A stretch of DNA of 64,000 nucleotides from Hyphomicrobiales bacterium (GTDB taxonomy: Bacteria > Pseudomonadota > Alphaproteobacteria > Rhizobiales > Beijerinckiaceae): assembly GCA_900470775.1 (NCBI GenBank), contig UCBZ01000036.1, forward strand, positions 1 through 64,000, written 5' to 3'. Below are positions 34,403-43,587 of the stretch, piece after piece (position 1 is the stretch's first letter; every line of letters starts with the position of its first letter). A program made the position numbers and the translations under genes. The notes beneath the pieces are model-generated. The model was not told the origin of the DNA and ran no database searches. It saw only the letters and a program-made list of their open reading frames with translations.

Positions 34403-35668
34403 GTGGATACGGGTGAACGCGTCCAAGCGGATTACTGGCTGGAGACGCCGGGCGATCCGCGCCGCACGGCCGAGGCGATGGCCGGCGAACAGTCGAGCGG
34501 GACCTTCATCGCCGTGCCCGGCGAGACGCCCGAGTTGACCGAGCGTGCCGCCGCGCGCGTCGAACGGCTGGAATTGCTCGACGCGGCCGAGAGCCCTGCC
34601 CTGCCCGGCGCGACCCCTGATATGCCGGCTCCGAAGGAGGGCTATCGGCGTGCCCGCGTCACCCTGTCCTGGCCGATCGAGACCATCGGCGCTTCGCTGC
34701 CGAACCTCGTCGCCACGGTCGCCGGCAATCTCTTCGAGCTGCGGCAGGTCAGCGGCCTGAAGCTCCTGGACATCCGTATGCCGCAGGCTTTCGCTGAAGC
34801 CTATGCCGGCCCGCGCTTCGGCATCGCCGGCACGCGGCGTCTGGCCGGTGTCGCCAGCGGCCCGCTGATCGGCACCATCATCAAGCCAAGCGTCGGCTTC
34901 GGCCCGCAGGAGACGGCCGTGCTCGTCGACACGCTCTGCCGCGCCGGCATCGACTTCATCAAGGACGACGAGCTGCAGTCGGACGGGGCGCTCTGCCCCT
35001 TCGAGGCGCGGGTCGATGCGGTGATGCGCGTGGTCGAGGCGCAGGCCGACCGCAGCGGCCGCAAGACGATGGTCGCCTTCAACCTGACCGGCGATCTCGA
35101 CCAGATGAAGCGTCGCCACGACCATGTCCTGAAGGCGGGCGGAACCTGCGTCATGGCGAGCCTGAACTCCGTCGGCCTTGTCGGCATGATCGAGCTCGGC
35201 CGCTTCTCGCAACTGCCGATCCACGCACACCGCAATGGTTGGGGCTATCTCTCGCGCAGCCCGGCTCTGGGCTGGGACTACACCGCCTGGCACAAGCTCT
35301 GGCGGCTGGCGGGGGCCGACCACATGCATGTCAACGGTCTCGCCAACAAGTTCAGCGAACCCGACGACAGCGTCATCGCCTCGGCGAAGGCCTGCCTCGC
35401 ACCGCTCTTTCCCGATCGGGCCGATGCGATCATGCCGGTGTTCTCGTCGGGCCAGACCATTCGGCAGGCGGAAGGCACCTTTCGCGCGCTTCGCACGACC
35501 GACCTGATCTTCGCGGCCGGCGGCGGCATCCTCGCCCATCCCGACGGCCCGGCGGCAGGCGTGACCGCGCTGCGGGATGCGTGGACAGCGGCGGTCGAGG
35601 GCGTGGCGCTGGAGGACAAGGCACTCGCAAGCCCGGCGCTGGCCGCGGCGTTGGGCCATTACGCATGA
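34403..35668 (+). CDS. oiaX: RuBisCO-like 3-oxo-isoapionate-4-phosphate decarboxylase
   Basis: 421 aa from the GTG at 34403, which has AGGAG six bases upstream; the ATG at 34382 lacks a site. RuBisCO-fold features: GTIIKPSVGFGP, the metal-site motif FIKDDELQSDG, HAHRNGWG, and FSSGQT..GGGILAHP. In the oia pathway this protein decarboxylates 3-oxo-isoapionate 4-phosphate to L-erythrulose 1-phosphate. Stop overlaps oiaK by ATGA. Not a carbon-fixing RuBisCO by context. Confidence 0.8.
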   Translation: MDTGERVQADYWLETPGDPRRTAEAMAGEQSSGTFIAVPGETPELTERAAARVERLELLDAAESPALPGATPDMPAPKEGYRRARVTLSWPIETIGASLPNLVATVAGNLFELRQVSGLKLLDIRMPQAFAEAYAGPRFGIAGTRRLAGVASGPLIGTIIKPSVGFGPQETAVLVDTLCRAGIDFIKDDELQSDGALCPFEARVDAVMRVVEAQADRSGRKTMVAFNLTGDLDQMKRRHDHVLKAGGTCVMASLNSVGLVGMIELGRFSQLPIHAHRNGWGYLSRSPALGWDYTAWHKLWRLAGADHMHVNGLANKFSEPDDSVIASAKACLAPLFPDRADAIMPVFSSGQTIRQAEGTFRALRTTDLIFAAGGGILAHPDGPAAGVTALRDAWTAAVEGVALEDKALASPALAAALGHYA

Positions 35669-37041
35669 CAGAAGCGCTGCCACCCGGCCCGCTGCTCGCC
35701 TATTATGGCGACGACTTCACCGGCTCGGCCGCCGTGATGGAGGTGATGAGCTTCGCCGGACTCGACTCGGTGATGTTCCTCAGGCCGCCCTCGCCCGAGC
35801 GGCTGGCCGCCTTCGCCAATAGACGCTGCATCGGCATCGCCGGCATCGCGCGCTCCAAGCCGCCGGCCTGGATGGACGAGTACCTGCCGCCGATCTTCGC
35901 GGCGCTCGCCGGAATCGGCGCGCCCGTGATCCACTACAAGGTCTGCTCGACCTTCGATTCCGCACCCGGGATCGGCTCGATCGGCCGGGCGATCGATCTT
36001 GGCGTCGCGACGCTCGCACCCGCCTTCGTGCCGCTCGTCGTCGCAGCGCCCGCCATCGGCCGCTACCAGCTCTTCGGCAATCTCTTCGCGGCGGTCGCAG
36101 GGGTGGGGCATCGTCTCGACCGGCACCCGGTCATGGCGCGACATCCGGTGACACCGATGGACGAAGCCGATCTCGCCCGCCATCTCGCGCGCCAGACGAC
36201 GCGGCGGATCGGGCTGATCGACCTGCCGACGCTGCAGCAGGGCAAGGCACAGGCTGCACTGGATGCCCTGCAGGGCGAGGATGCGCCGGTCATCGTGATC
36301 GACGGCGTCGATGAGCCCAGCCTTGCCGCAGCCGGCGCCCTGATCTGGCAGAACCGGCAGGCCTGCCGCTTGGTTGCCGGCTCGCAGGGCATCGAATACG
36401 CGCTCGTCGCGCATTGGCGGCAAGCCGGGCTGATCCCGCGCTCGCCGCCGGCCATGCGGGTGGCGCCGGTCGAGCGGATCGCGGTCGTCTCCGGCTCCTG
36501 CTCGCCCGTCACAGCGGGCCAGATCGTCCATGCTCAACAGAACGGTTTCGCAGCGCTCCGGCTGGACGCGACCCGCGCCGTCGATCCCATCGCATGGCAG
36601 GCCGAATGCGGGCGGGCAACAGCGGCTGCCCTCGATGCGCTCGGCCAGGGCACCTCGCCGCTGGTCTTCACCGCCGAAGGTCCCGACGACCCGGCGGTGC
36701 CGGCTCTCACCGAAGCCTGCCGCAGCGCGGGGGCGGAGATGGCGGAGGTCAATGACCGCATCGGCGCCGGGCTCGGCACGATCCTCGGCGCCATCCTCGA
36801 TACATCCGGCCTCGGTCGCGCCCTGATCGCGGGCGGCGACACCTCCGGCCATGCCACGCTGGCACTCGGCGTCGATGCGCTGTCAGCCATCGCGGAGATC
36901 GCGCCGGGCTCACCCCTGTGCCGCGCCTATGCCGACGACGCCCGCCGCGACGGGCTTGAACTTGCCTTGAAAGGCGGGCAGATCGGCGGCGTCGACTACT
37001 TCAGCGCCGTCCGCGCGGGCGGCCCGATCGAGCAAGCCTGA
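35665..37041 (+). CDS. oiaK: 3-oxo-isoapionate kinase (four-carbon acid sugar kinase family)
   Basis: 458 aa; ATG overlaps the oiaX stop. N-terminal DUF1537 signature YYGDDFTGSAAVMEVM, middle VVSGSCSPVTAGQI, C-terminal nucleotide-binding GGDTSGHATLALGVDAL and LKGGQIGGVDYF. Family kinases phosphorylate acid sugars; next to OiaX the substrate is most likely 3-oxo-isoapionate. Confidence 0.82.
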   Translation: MTEALPPGPLLAYYGDDFTGSAAVMEVMSFAGLDSVMFLRPPSPERLAAFANRRCIGIAGIARSKPPAWMDEYLPPIFAALAGIGAPVIHYKVCSTFDSAPGIGSIGRAIDLGVATLAPAFVPLVVAAPAIGRYQLFGNLFAAVAGVGHRLDRHPVMARHPVTPMDEADLARHLARQTTRRIGLIDLPTLQQGKAQAALDALQGEDAPVIVIDGVDEPSLAAAGALIWQNRQACRLVAGSQGIEYALVAHWRQAGLIPRSPPAMRVAPVERIAVVSGSCSPVTAGQIVHAQQNGFAALRLDATRAVDPIAWQAECGRATAAALDALGQGTSPLVFTAEGPDDPAVPALTEACRSAGAEMAEVNDRIGAGLGTILGAILDTSGLGRALIAGGDTSGHATLALGVDALSAIAEIAPGSPLCRAYADDARRDGLELALKGGQIGGVDYFSAVRAGGPIEQA

Positions 37042-37057
37042 TGCGAGTCGAGCCACA

Positions 37058-37783
37058 GTGACCACAGAGCCGATCCCGCGCCGCAAGCTTCACCAGGAGG
37101 TTCTGGACCGCCTGATGGCCCGCATCCAGGCGGGCGAATTCGCTCCTGGTGAGCAATTGCCCTCCGAACGCGAGCTGATGGAGGCCTATGGCGTCGGCCG
37201 GCCATCGATCCGCGAGGCCCTGCAGCAACTGGAGCGCTCGGGCATCGTCGGCATCAGCCATGGCGAGCGGGCGCGCGTGCTGCTGCCGACGGCCCACGCG
37301 ATGGTCGAGCAGATGACCGGCACCGCGCGCTATCTCCTCAGCGTCGAGCCGCGCACGCTCGACCATCTCAAGGAGGCTCGTGTCCTGCTTGAGGCCGGGG
37401 TCGCCCGGCTGGCGGCGGAGCGGGCGGATGCGGAGGGCCTCGCCTTGCTGCGCCAGCGGCTCGACGAGCATCGCCAGGCCAGCCTCGACGACTTCCTTCA
37501 GCGCGACATCGCCTTCCATCGCCAGATCGCGGCAATGAGCGGCAATCCGGTTTTTTCGGCTGCGGTCGAGGGCATGCTGGCCTGGCTCGGCGCCTATTAT
37601 CACTCGCTGGTGCGGGCGCCCGGCGCCGAAAGCCTGACCTTGCAGGAGCACCGGCGCATCTACGACGCGATCGCGGCCGGCCAAGCCGACGCGGCGGCGC
37701 AGGCGATGTCGGACCATCTCAACCGCGCCAATGCGCTGTACCGGCGATTTTCGGAGGGCGACGAACAACCCGGTGGCGGCTAA
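37058..37783 (+). CDS. GntR/FadR-family transcriptional regulator
   Basis: 241 aa, GTG start 17 bases after oiaK. N-terminal winged helix with LPSERELMEAYGVGRPSIRE and an FCD-type effector domain (metal-binding H in DIAFHRQIAAMSGN, and HLNRANALYRRF). Likely represses the divergent apnO/oiaX promoters through the TGGTATGATGA sites and responds to a pathway acid sugar. Confidence 0.88.
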   Translation: MTTEPIPRRKLHQEVLDRLMARIQAGEFAPGEQLPSERELMEAYGVGRPSIREALQQLERSGIVGISHGERARVLLPTAHAMVEQMTGTARYLLSVEPRTLDHLKEARVLLEAGVARLAAERADAEGLALLRQRLDEHRQASLDDFLQRDIAFHRQIAAMSGNPVFSAAVEGMLAWLGAYYHSLVRAPGAESLTLQEHRRIYDAIAAGQADAAAQAMSDHLNRANALYRRFSEGDEQPGGG

Positions 37784-37832
37784 GCGGACCGGGGCTCGCA
37801 GAACCGGTGCGATGCCGAGCCGGAAGAGGAGC

Positions 37833-37917
37833 TGGTGGGGGAAGCAGGACTCGAACCTGCGAAGGCATAGCCAGCGGATTTACAGTCCGCCCCCTTTGCC
37901 GCTCGGGACATTCCCCC
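37833..37917 (-). tRNA. tRNA-Tyr(GTA)
   Basis: Minus strand, anticodon GTA in CTGTAAA, acceptor GGGGGAA/TTCCCCC, long variable arm as expected for Tyr, CCA encoded (37833-37835). Confidence 0.95.
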
Positions 37918-38145
37918 GCCCGCGCCTCGTCGGCCTGAGCCGTCGGGCGCCGCCCATCTCACTTGCGTGATGTCACTTGCGTGACGGGCAACTGGCGCGG
38001 CCGGACTTATGGTGACCGAGCCCCGCCCTGTCAACGCCAAAAAGCCAGTTGCCCCATGGGCATCGCGCCGCGTCCCGGCAATTCCAGACTGGTCAAGCCC
38101 GGTTTGTCATGTCAGGGCATGCATCAGCGACCGAGGAGAAGCCCG

Positions 38146-38949
38146 ATGCCTGCACCGTTTCGCCCCAAGCCGGACCGAAGCGATCGGCCGCGCCAGACCA
38201 GCCCGCGACGCGCCGACGGCACGCTCCACCATCGCCCCGGCGATATCGACGAGGCGGTGCTCTACGGCGTGCATCCCGTCATCGAAGCGCTGCGCAATCC
38301 CAAGCGGCGCCATCGCCGCCTGCTCGCCACGGAAAACGCGTTGAAGCGTCTGCAGGACGAGGTCGGTGAGCTGCCGCTCCAGGCCGAACTCGTGCGCCCC
38401 TCCGAGATCGACCGGCTGCTGACGCCCGATTCGGTGCATCAGGGCCTTTATCTCGTCTGCGACCCCCTGGATTCGCCCGATCTCGACAGCCTGCCCGACG
38501 ACGCTATCGTGCTGGCGCTCGACCAGATCACCGATCCGCACAATGTCGGGGCGATCCTGCGTTCGGCCGCTGCCTTCGCCGCCGCCGCCGTCATCGTCAC
38601 GATCCGCCATTCTCCGGCAGCGACCGGCGTACTGGCGAAATCGGCCTCGGGTGCGCTGGAGCATGTGCCGCTGATCGCCGTGCGCAATCTCGGCGATGCG
38701 CTCGATGAACTCGGCAAGCGCGGCTTCCAGCGCATCGGCTTCGATTCGGATGGCGAGGTCGCCTTCGACGACGTCACGCTGAAACGTCCGCTCGTCATGG
38801 TGATGGGCGCCGAGGGCAAGGGCCTGCGCCAGCGCACGCGCGATCTCTGCGACCAGGTCGCGAGGCTGGAGGTGCCGGGCACCATCACCAGCCTCAACGT
38901 CTCCAACGCGACCGCGATCGCGCTCTATGCGGCGAGCCGGCGGCGCTAG
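38146..38949 (+). CDS. rlmB: 23S rRNA (guanosine-2'-O)-methyltransferase, TrmH/SpoU family
   Basis: 267 aa from the ATG at 38146 with GAGGAG. N-terminal substrate-binding part (YGVHPVIEALRN, LLTPDSVHQGLYLV) and SpoU motifs DQITDPHNVGAILRSAAAF, VMGAEGKGLRQ and PGTITSLNVSNATAIALY. It methylates G2251-type position of 23S rRNA. Basic Arg-rich N-terminal extension is typical of alphaproteobacteria. The longer frame start (37963) would run back across the tRNA leader. Confidence 0.9.
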   Translation: MPAPFRPKPDRSDRPRQTSPRRADGTLHHRPGDIDEAVLYGVHPVIEALRNPKRRHRRLLATENALKRLQDEVGELPLQAELVRPSEIDRLLTPDSVHQGLYLVCDPLDSPDLDSLPDDAIVLALDQITDPHNVGAILRSAAAFAAAAVIVTIRHSPAATGVLAKSASGALEHVPLIAVRNLGDALDELGKRGFQRIGFDSDGEVAFDDVTLKRPLVMVMGAEGKGLRQRTRDLCDQVARLEVPGTITSLNVSNATAIALYAASRRR

Positions 38950-38970
38950 GCGTCTGCCGATGAGCGCGGC

Positions 38971-39555
38971 TCAGCGCCTTGGCACGGTCAGCAGCAGCGC
39001 CCCGGTCTCGGCATGGGCGAAGCGGCTGCGGCGGGCTCCACGCGGCTCGGGGTCGGTGATGCGGATGACGCGCGTCGCCGGCCGGTCGCGCCGGCCCTCG
39101 AGCCGGTAGATCGTCGGCTCCGGCGTCGGCGAACGCACAATCCCCATCCGAACCGGCATGGTCTCGAACGAATTGCGGTCGATCCAGCCCTGCGAGGCAT
39201 CGCCATCGCTCGCAACCGCCTGCCCTGCACCGGAGCCGGCAGGATAGCTCCAGGGGCCGAGATAGCCGGCCGAGGTGAACAGACCGCGCCCGCTGCGGCG
39301 CCAGTGCCGCGCGCCATGGTCGCGAGAGCCGGCAAAACGCAGATCGGAATGGCGCGGACCGGGATGCCGCATCCCGGCATGGCGCGTCTCCGCGGCCGGC
39401 GTGGTCCGATGGTGAGTGCTGAAGCCAGTCGGGCTGAGGGCCCTTGGCGCCTCAGTGAATGAGCCGCCCCGCCGCCCAGCGGCTTCGGCTCCAGCGACGG
39501 GCAACAGCAGTGCCGTCAGCAGCAGGCCGAGGCGAATCGTCGTGGCGCGCGACAT
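38971..39555 (-). CDS. Secreted hypothetical protein
   Basis: 194 aa with a clear signal peptide (LGLLLTALLLPVAGAEAA). Mature part rich in His, Arg and Gly with low complexity. No domain recognised. Ends 21 bp from rlmB, convergent. Confidence 0.65.
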   Translation of the reverse strand: MSRATTIRLGLLLTALLLPVAGAEAAGRRGGSFTEAPRALSPTGFSTHHRTTPAAETRHAGMRHPGPRHSDLRFAGSRDHGARHWRRSGRGLFTSAGYLGPWSYPAGSGAGQAVASDGDASQGWIDRNSFETMPVRMGIVRSPTPEPTIYRLEGRRDRPATRVIRITDPEPRGARRSRFAHAETGALLLTVPRR

Positions 39556-39945
39556 GGGCGCTCCTCCCTCATCCGCATCATAGGCCTCCGGAAGGCGAGT
39601 ATAGGCAGATCGCTGCCCTTGGGAAGCCGCGCGACAGGCTCATTTCCAGCCGCATCGTTCCCACGTCCTGATCGCGATCGCACTCGAAAACGGTCCGCCA
39701 CGCTCGGAAATGACCCATTTATGCCGCTCGCGGCCGCTAATCTCACCGCGTCGGCTCCCAGGACGTTAGACGAAGTGCTTGATTGCCGAGCCATGCTCTC
39801 GCGAGCATTGCTTTACGCCAGACCGGAACGCTGGGCCCAAGGCTTTGCAACCGGCACGCTGGCATCGCGTCGTCAGAAAGCGAGCCAGGCAAACAGGCAG
39901 CGTGGATTGTCCCGCTGCCGGGGAAATCGCAGGGGAGACTACGCC
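39556..39945. other. Intergenic region upstream of the MFS gene
   Basis: 390 bases. Open frames here lack signals and codon bias. It should carry the divergent promoters of the secreted protein and the transporter. No riboswitch or repeat recognised. Confidence 0.4.
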
Positions 39946-41619
39946 ATGAGCATGGCAGCAAACGCACCGGGGGCGAAGATCGCGCCGCGCCCCATGACGG
40001 CGGAAGAAAAGCGCGTCATTCTCGCATCCTCGCTCGGCACCGTCTTCGAGTGGTACGACTTCTATCTCTACGGCTCACTTGCCGTGATGATCGGCGCGCA
40101 TTTCTTCTCGGCCTTCGATCCCAACACCCGCGCCATCTTCGCGCTGCTCGCCTTCGCTGCCGGCTTCCTGGTGCGCCCCTTTGGCGCGCTGTTCTTCGGG
40201 CGGCTGGGTGATCTGATCGGCCGCAAATACACCTTCCTGATCACGATCGTGATCATGGGCGCCTCGACCTTCCTGGTCGGCCTGCTGCCCAGCTACAACA
40301 CGATCGGCTGGGCCGCTCCGGTCATCCTGATCGCGCTGCGCATGCTGCAGGGCCTGGCGCTCGGCGGCGAATATGGCGGCGCGGCGGTGTATGTCGCCGA
40401 GCACGCGCCTCCCGGCCGCCGCGGCTTCTACACCTCCTGGATCCAGACCACGGCGACGCTGGGTCTGCTGCTCTCGCTGATCGTGATCCTGGGCATCCGC
40501 GTCAACATGGGCGAAGCCGATTTCGCCGCCTGGGGCTGGCGCATTCCGTTCCTGCTCTCGATCTTCCTGCTCGCCATCTCGGTCTGGATCCGCCTCCAGA
40601 TGCAGGAGTCCCCGGCCTTCAAGAAGATGAAGGAAGAGGGCACCGGCTCCAAGGCGCCGCTCTCCGAGGCCTTCGGCCAGTGGAAGAACGCCAAGATTGC
40701 GCTGCTGGCGCTGTTTGGCCTCACCGCCGGCCAGGCCGTCGTCTGGTACACCGGCCAGTTCTACGCCCTGTTCTTCATCCAGAGCATTCTGAAGGTCGAT
40801 CTCTACTCGGCGAACGTGTTGATCGCTTGGTCGCTCATCCTCGGCACCGGCGGCTTCATCTTCTTCGGCTCGCTGTCGGACCGGATCGGCCGCAAGCCTG
40901 TCATCCTGGCCGGCTGCCTGATCGCAGCGCTGACCTATTTCCCGCTGTTCGGCGCCCTCACCAAGGCTGCAAACCCCGGCCTCGCCGCGGCGCATGAGAA
41001 CGTCAAGGTTCAGGTCATCGCCGATCCCGCATCCTGCGGCTCGGTCTTCGATCCGGTCGGCGTGCGCACCTTCACCGCGCCTTGCGACATCGCCCGTCGC
41101 ACGCTCGCGACCCAGGCGATCGTCTATACCCAGGCCCCGGCGCCTGCCGGCACACCGGCCAAGGTCACCGTCAACGGCAAGGACCTCGCCATCGACGCAA
41201 CCTTTGCCGCGACCCTTGCCAAGGAAGCGATTGCCGCCGGCTACCCGGCCCCAGGCGATGCCCGCATCGTCAAGGTCGGCTTCTTCAGCGCACTGGCGAG
41301 CGCCCAGTCGCTGACCATCATCGCAATCCTGACGGTCCTCGTCATCTATGTGACGATGGTCTACGGCCCGATCGCCGCAGCCCTGGTCGAACTCTTCCCG
41401 ACCCGGATCCGCTATACCGGCATGTCGCTGCCCTACCACATCGGCAACGGCTGGTTCGGCGGTCTGCTGCCCGCCACCTCGTTTGCGATGGTCGCCGGCA
41501 CCGGCGACATCTTCTACGGCCTCTGGTACCCGATCGTGATCGCGCTCATGACCTTCGTCATCGGCATGCTCTTCGTGCCCGAGACCAAGGATCGCGACAT
41601 CATGACCCACGAGAACTGA
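39946..41619 (+). CDS. MFS transporter, metabolite:H+ symporter (MHS) type
   Basis: 557 aa from the ATG at 39946 (GGGGAG upstream). Starts with the MHS signature LASSLGTVFEWYDFYLYGSLA, sugar-porter motif GRLGDLIGRKYTFL, then LALGGEYGGAAVYVAEH. About 12 membrane helices. Unusual feature: a 110-residue soluble insert (about 345-455) between helices, with cysteines and an ATPAKVTVNGKDLAI-like beta stretch, then FPTRIRYTGMSLPYHIGNG. Substrate likely an organic acid or compatible solute. Confidence 0.9.
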   Translation: MSMAANAPGAKIAPRPMTAEEKRVILASSLGTVFEWYDFYLYGSLAVMIGAHFFSAFDPNTRAIFALLAFAAGFLVRPFGALFFGRLGDLIGRKYTFLITIVIMGASTFLVGLLPSYNTIGWAAPVILIALRMLQGLALGGEYGGAAVYVAEHAPPGRRGFYTSWIQTTATLGLLLSLIVILGIRVNMGEADFAAWGWRIPFLLSIFLLAISVWIRLQMQESPAFKKMKEEGTGSKAPLSEAFGQWKNAKIALLALFGLTAGQAVVWYTGQFYALFFIQSILKVDLYSANVLIAWSLILGTGGFIFFGSLSDRIGRKPVILAGCLIAALTYFPLFGALTKAANPGLAAAHENVKVQVIADPASCGSVFDPVGVRTFTAPCDIARRTLATQAIVYTQAPAPAGTPAKVTVNGKDLAIDATFAATLAKEAIAAGYPAPGDARIVKVGFFSALASAQSLTIIAILTVLVIYVTMVYGPIAAALVELFPTRIRYTGMSLPYHIGNGWFGGLLPATSFAMVAGTGDIFYGLWYPIVIALMTFVIGMLFVPETKDRDIMTHEN

Positions 41620-41648
41620 GCCTAGGCTCAGTCCGTATCGACGACCGA

Positions 41649-41679
41649 GCCCCGCCTTCTCGAAGGCGGGGCTTTTTCT
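41649..41679 (+). terminator. Terminator of the MFS gene
   Basis: AGCCCCGCCTT / AAGGCGGGGCT with CTCG loop, then TTTTCTTT. Confidence 0.88.
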
Positions 41680-41822
41680 TTGGCGGGAGCAGACAACTGC
41701 CGTCCTGCGAGCCTTCCGAACGATCACGTCCGTGTCGATCGTGCCCCGAGTGATCTTGCTCTGGCCGCGCCCTGCTGGTAACCGCTGGGGCAGATGCCGG
41801 AGACAAGAGCCGGTATTCAGGG

Positions 41823-41897
41823 GCCGGCGTAGCACAGCGGTAGTGCAGCGGTTTTGTAAACCGAAGGTCGGGAGTTCAATCCTCTCCGCCGGCACCA
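41823..41897 (+). tRNA. tRNA-Thr(TGT)
   Basis: GCCGGCG acceptor pairs with CGCCGGC; anticodon TGT in TTTGTAA; T arm GGGAG..CTCTC; CCA encoded at 41895-41897. Confidence 0.92.
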
Positions 41898-41960
41898 TTT
41901 TTTACGAACTGTCCCGAGCGCCATCCCGGGGGCCACGCCGCGACCTCGGCGGATAGACGG

Positions 41961-42773
41961 CTACTGAAACAGGAAGTAGCTATCGTCGAGCGCGGCAGCG
42001 GTGACGTTCTTCAGGATGAAGAGCGTCACGCCCTGGACGACGACATGAGCGTCGGCGCCATTCTGGAACACACCCAGCACGTCATCGGCGCGCGGATTCG
42101 TCCCGCCATAGCCGATGGCATCGAAATAGCCGCGCAGGTCGAAGCCGTCCTTGTCGCCTCCCTCGTTCAGATCGAGGAGCGTGTCGGTGCCCTCGCCCCA
42201 ACCGACGACGAAGAGGTCGGAACCCGCCCCGCCCGCGAGGATGTCGGCGCCGGTGCCGCCGCAGATGTAGTCCGAGCCGGCCCGGCCGAACAGGATATCG
42301 CCGCCGCCCCGCCGTTGCGCGACGCAGCGATCGCCGGCCTGCTCTGTTCGCCAGCGATCTCACCCGTCACGGTAAAACCCGTAACCGACGAAAAATCGTC
42401 GGGGAAGCGTTCGCCAAGGATGTTGCGGCCGGTCTGGAATTGCACCGGATGAGCATCTGCGCGCACCGACATCACGCCCGCTCACGGCCACGGCATCGAA
42501 CTGCAGCGCTCCGAAGCGCGAGGAATAGTTGATCTGCGAGCCCCCCGCCTCGACCGTGCCGAAGGCCGATACCGGCTGGGTTCCGAACAAGGCGATCGGG
42601 CCGGAGGCCAGGTTGAAGCTCGAAGCGGCGTTGTGGATCAGCAGATCGCCATTGGCCGTTGGCGTGAGATCGTAAAGCGATGCGACGGAGACGGACGTGC
42701 CGAAAGCGCCAGGCAGGCGGAACGCGACAGTCGTGGCGACGATCTGGTCGATTCCGAAACGGACAAGGTCCAT
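41961..42773 (-). pseudogene. RTX-repeat secreted protein, two frameshifts
   Basis: Start ATG at 42773 with GAGG upstream (MDLVRFGIDQIVATTV). Coding passes to a second frame near 42470 (VRADAHPVQFQTGRNILGER, SSVTGFTVTGE) and a third near 42340. The last part has calcium-binding RTX nonapeptides (GGGDILFGRAGSDYICGGT, GADILAGGAGSDLFVVG) and a hydrophobic type I secretion-like tail (LDDSYFLFQ). Reads as a small type I-secreted protein, now broken, unless the shifts are sequencing errors. Confidence 0.65.
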
Positions 42774-43023
42774 GACAGGCCTCGGGGAACGGGGTAGCCG
42801 CTTGAACGTCTTATGATGCTGCGCTGCCAGCCGTATATGCGCAGTGCAACAGGGTTCCGCGCCAGCCTTGCTTCTGGCGCGTCCCAGATTCTCCGATTCC
42901 CTCTCGGGCGGGATGACGCCACACCACGAGACAGCGGATAGCAACGCCAAGATCACCGGCTTGCATCTTGCGAGACGTGCCCAAAAGGCGGATCGTCACC
43001 CTGCCTTGCAAGATGAAGCGACC

Positions 43024-43452
43024 ATGGACAAACCCGACAACCTCCTTGCCCTCGCGGACCGCTGCGAAGCCACCGCCAAGCCCGACCGGGCGCTCGACGC
43101 AGACATCTACGAAGCGCTGGGCTTCACCGTCCGGCGCAAACCCAGGCATCTCCTCAACCGGCGGACGCCTGCGGGCGGCATCTACCAGCAGGGCGCGCTC
43201 TGGAAGGCGCTTGGCTCCGTCAGCGCCAACATCGACGTGGCGGTCGGCCTGCTCAAGCAGAAGGCCCCCGGCTGGAGCTGGAGCGTGCAATGCGTGGTCG
43301 GCGAGGACGCTGCCGCCTTCCAGGCGCTCGTCGCCGAATGCTCGGGCAACGGCACGGTCGGCGCGCTCGCGCTTTGCGCGGCGATGCTGCGCGCCTTCGC
43401 CGGCACGGACACCGGCCGCGAGCGTGGCAACCCGGCGCTGCAGCAAGATTGA
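43024..43452 (+). CDS. Hypothetical protein (phage ABA-sandwich-like)
   Basis: 142 aa. MDKPDNLLALADRCEAT start, then YEALGFTVRRKPRHLL and a C-terminal helix ALALCAAMLRAFAG. Similar short proteins occur in phages and Hyphomicrobiales genomes. No catalytic motif. Confidence 0.55.
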   Translation: MDKPDNLLALADRCEATAKPDRALDADIYEALGFTVRRKPRHLLNRRTPAGGIYQQGALWKALGSVSANIDVAVGLLKQKAPGWSWSVQCVVGEDAAAFQALVAECSGNGTVGALALCAAMLRAFAGTDTGRERGNPALQQD

Positions 43453-43587
43453 CGCTGAAGCCGGACGGGTAGCCGCTCACGAAAACTTGACCTCGTCATG
43501 ACCTTGCGACAGCGGCGGGCAATTGCACCCTGCGCGCCGCCCGCTAGGGTCCAGCGCAGGCTCCACCCGAGCCGAGGGAGACAAGCA

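Noticed and set aside
34403-35668. Carbon-fixing RuBisCO large subunit
   Set aside because: Coupled to a DUF1537 kinase and an ApnO-like dehydrogenase, without a small subunit or phosphoribulokinase; fits OiaX.
40075-41898. 607-codon minus frame opposite the MFS gene
   Set aside because: Antisense shadow; it crosses the tRNA-Thr and lacks a start signal.
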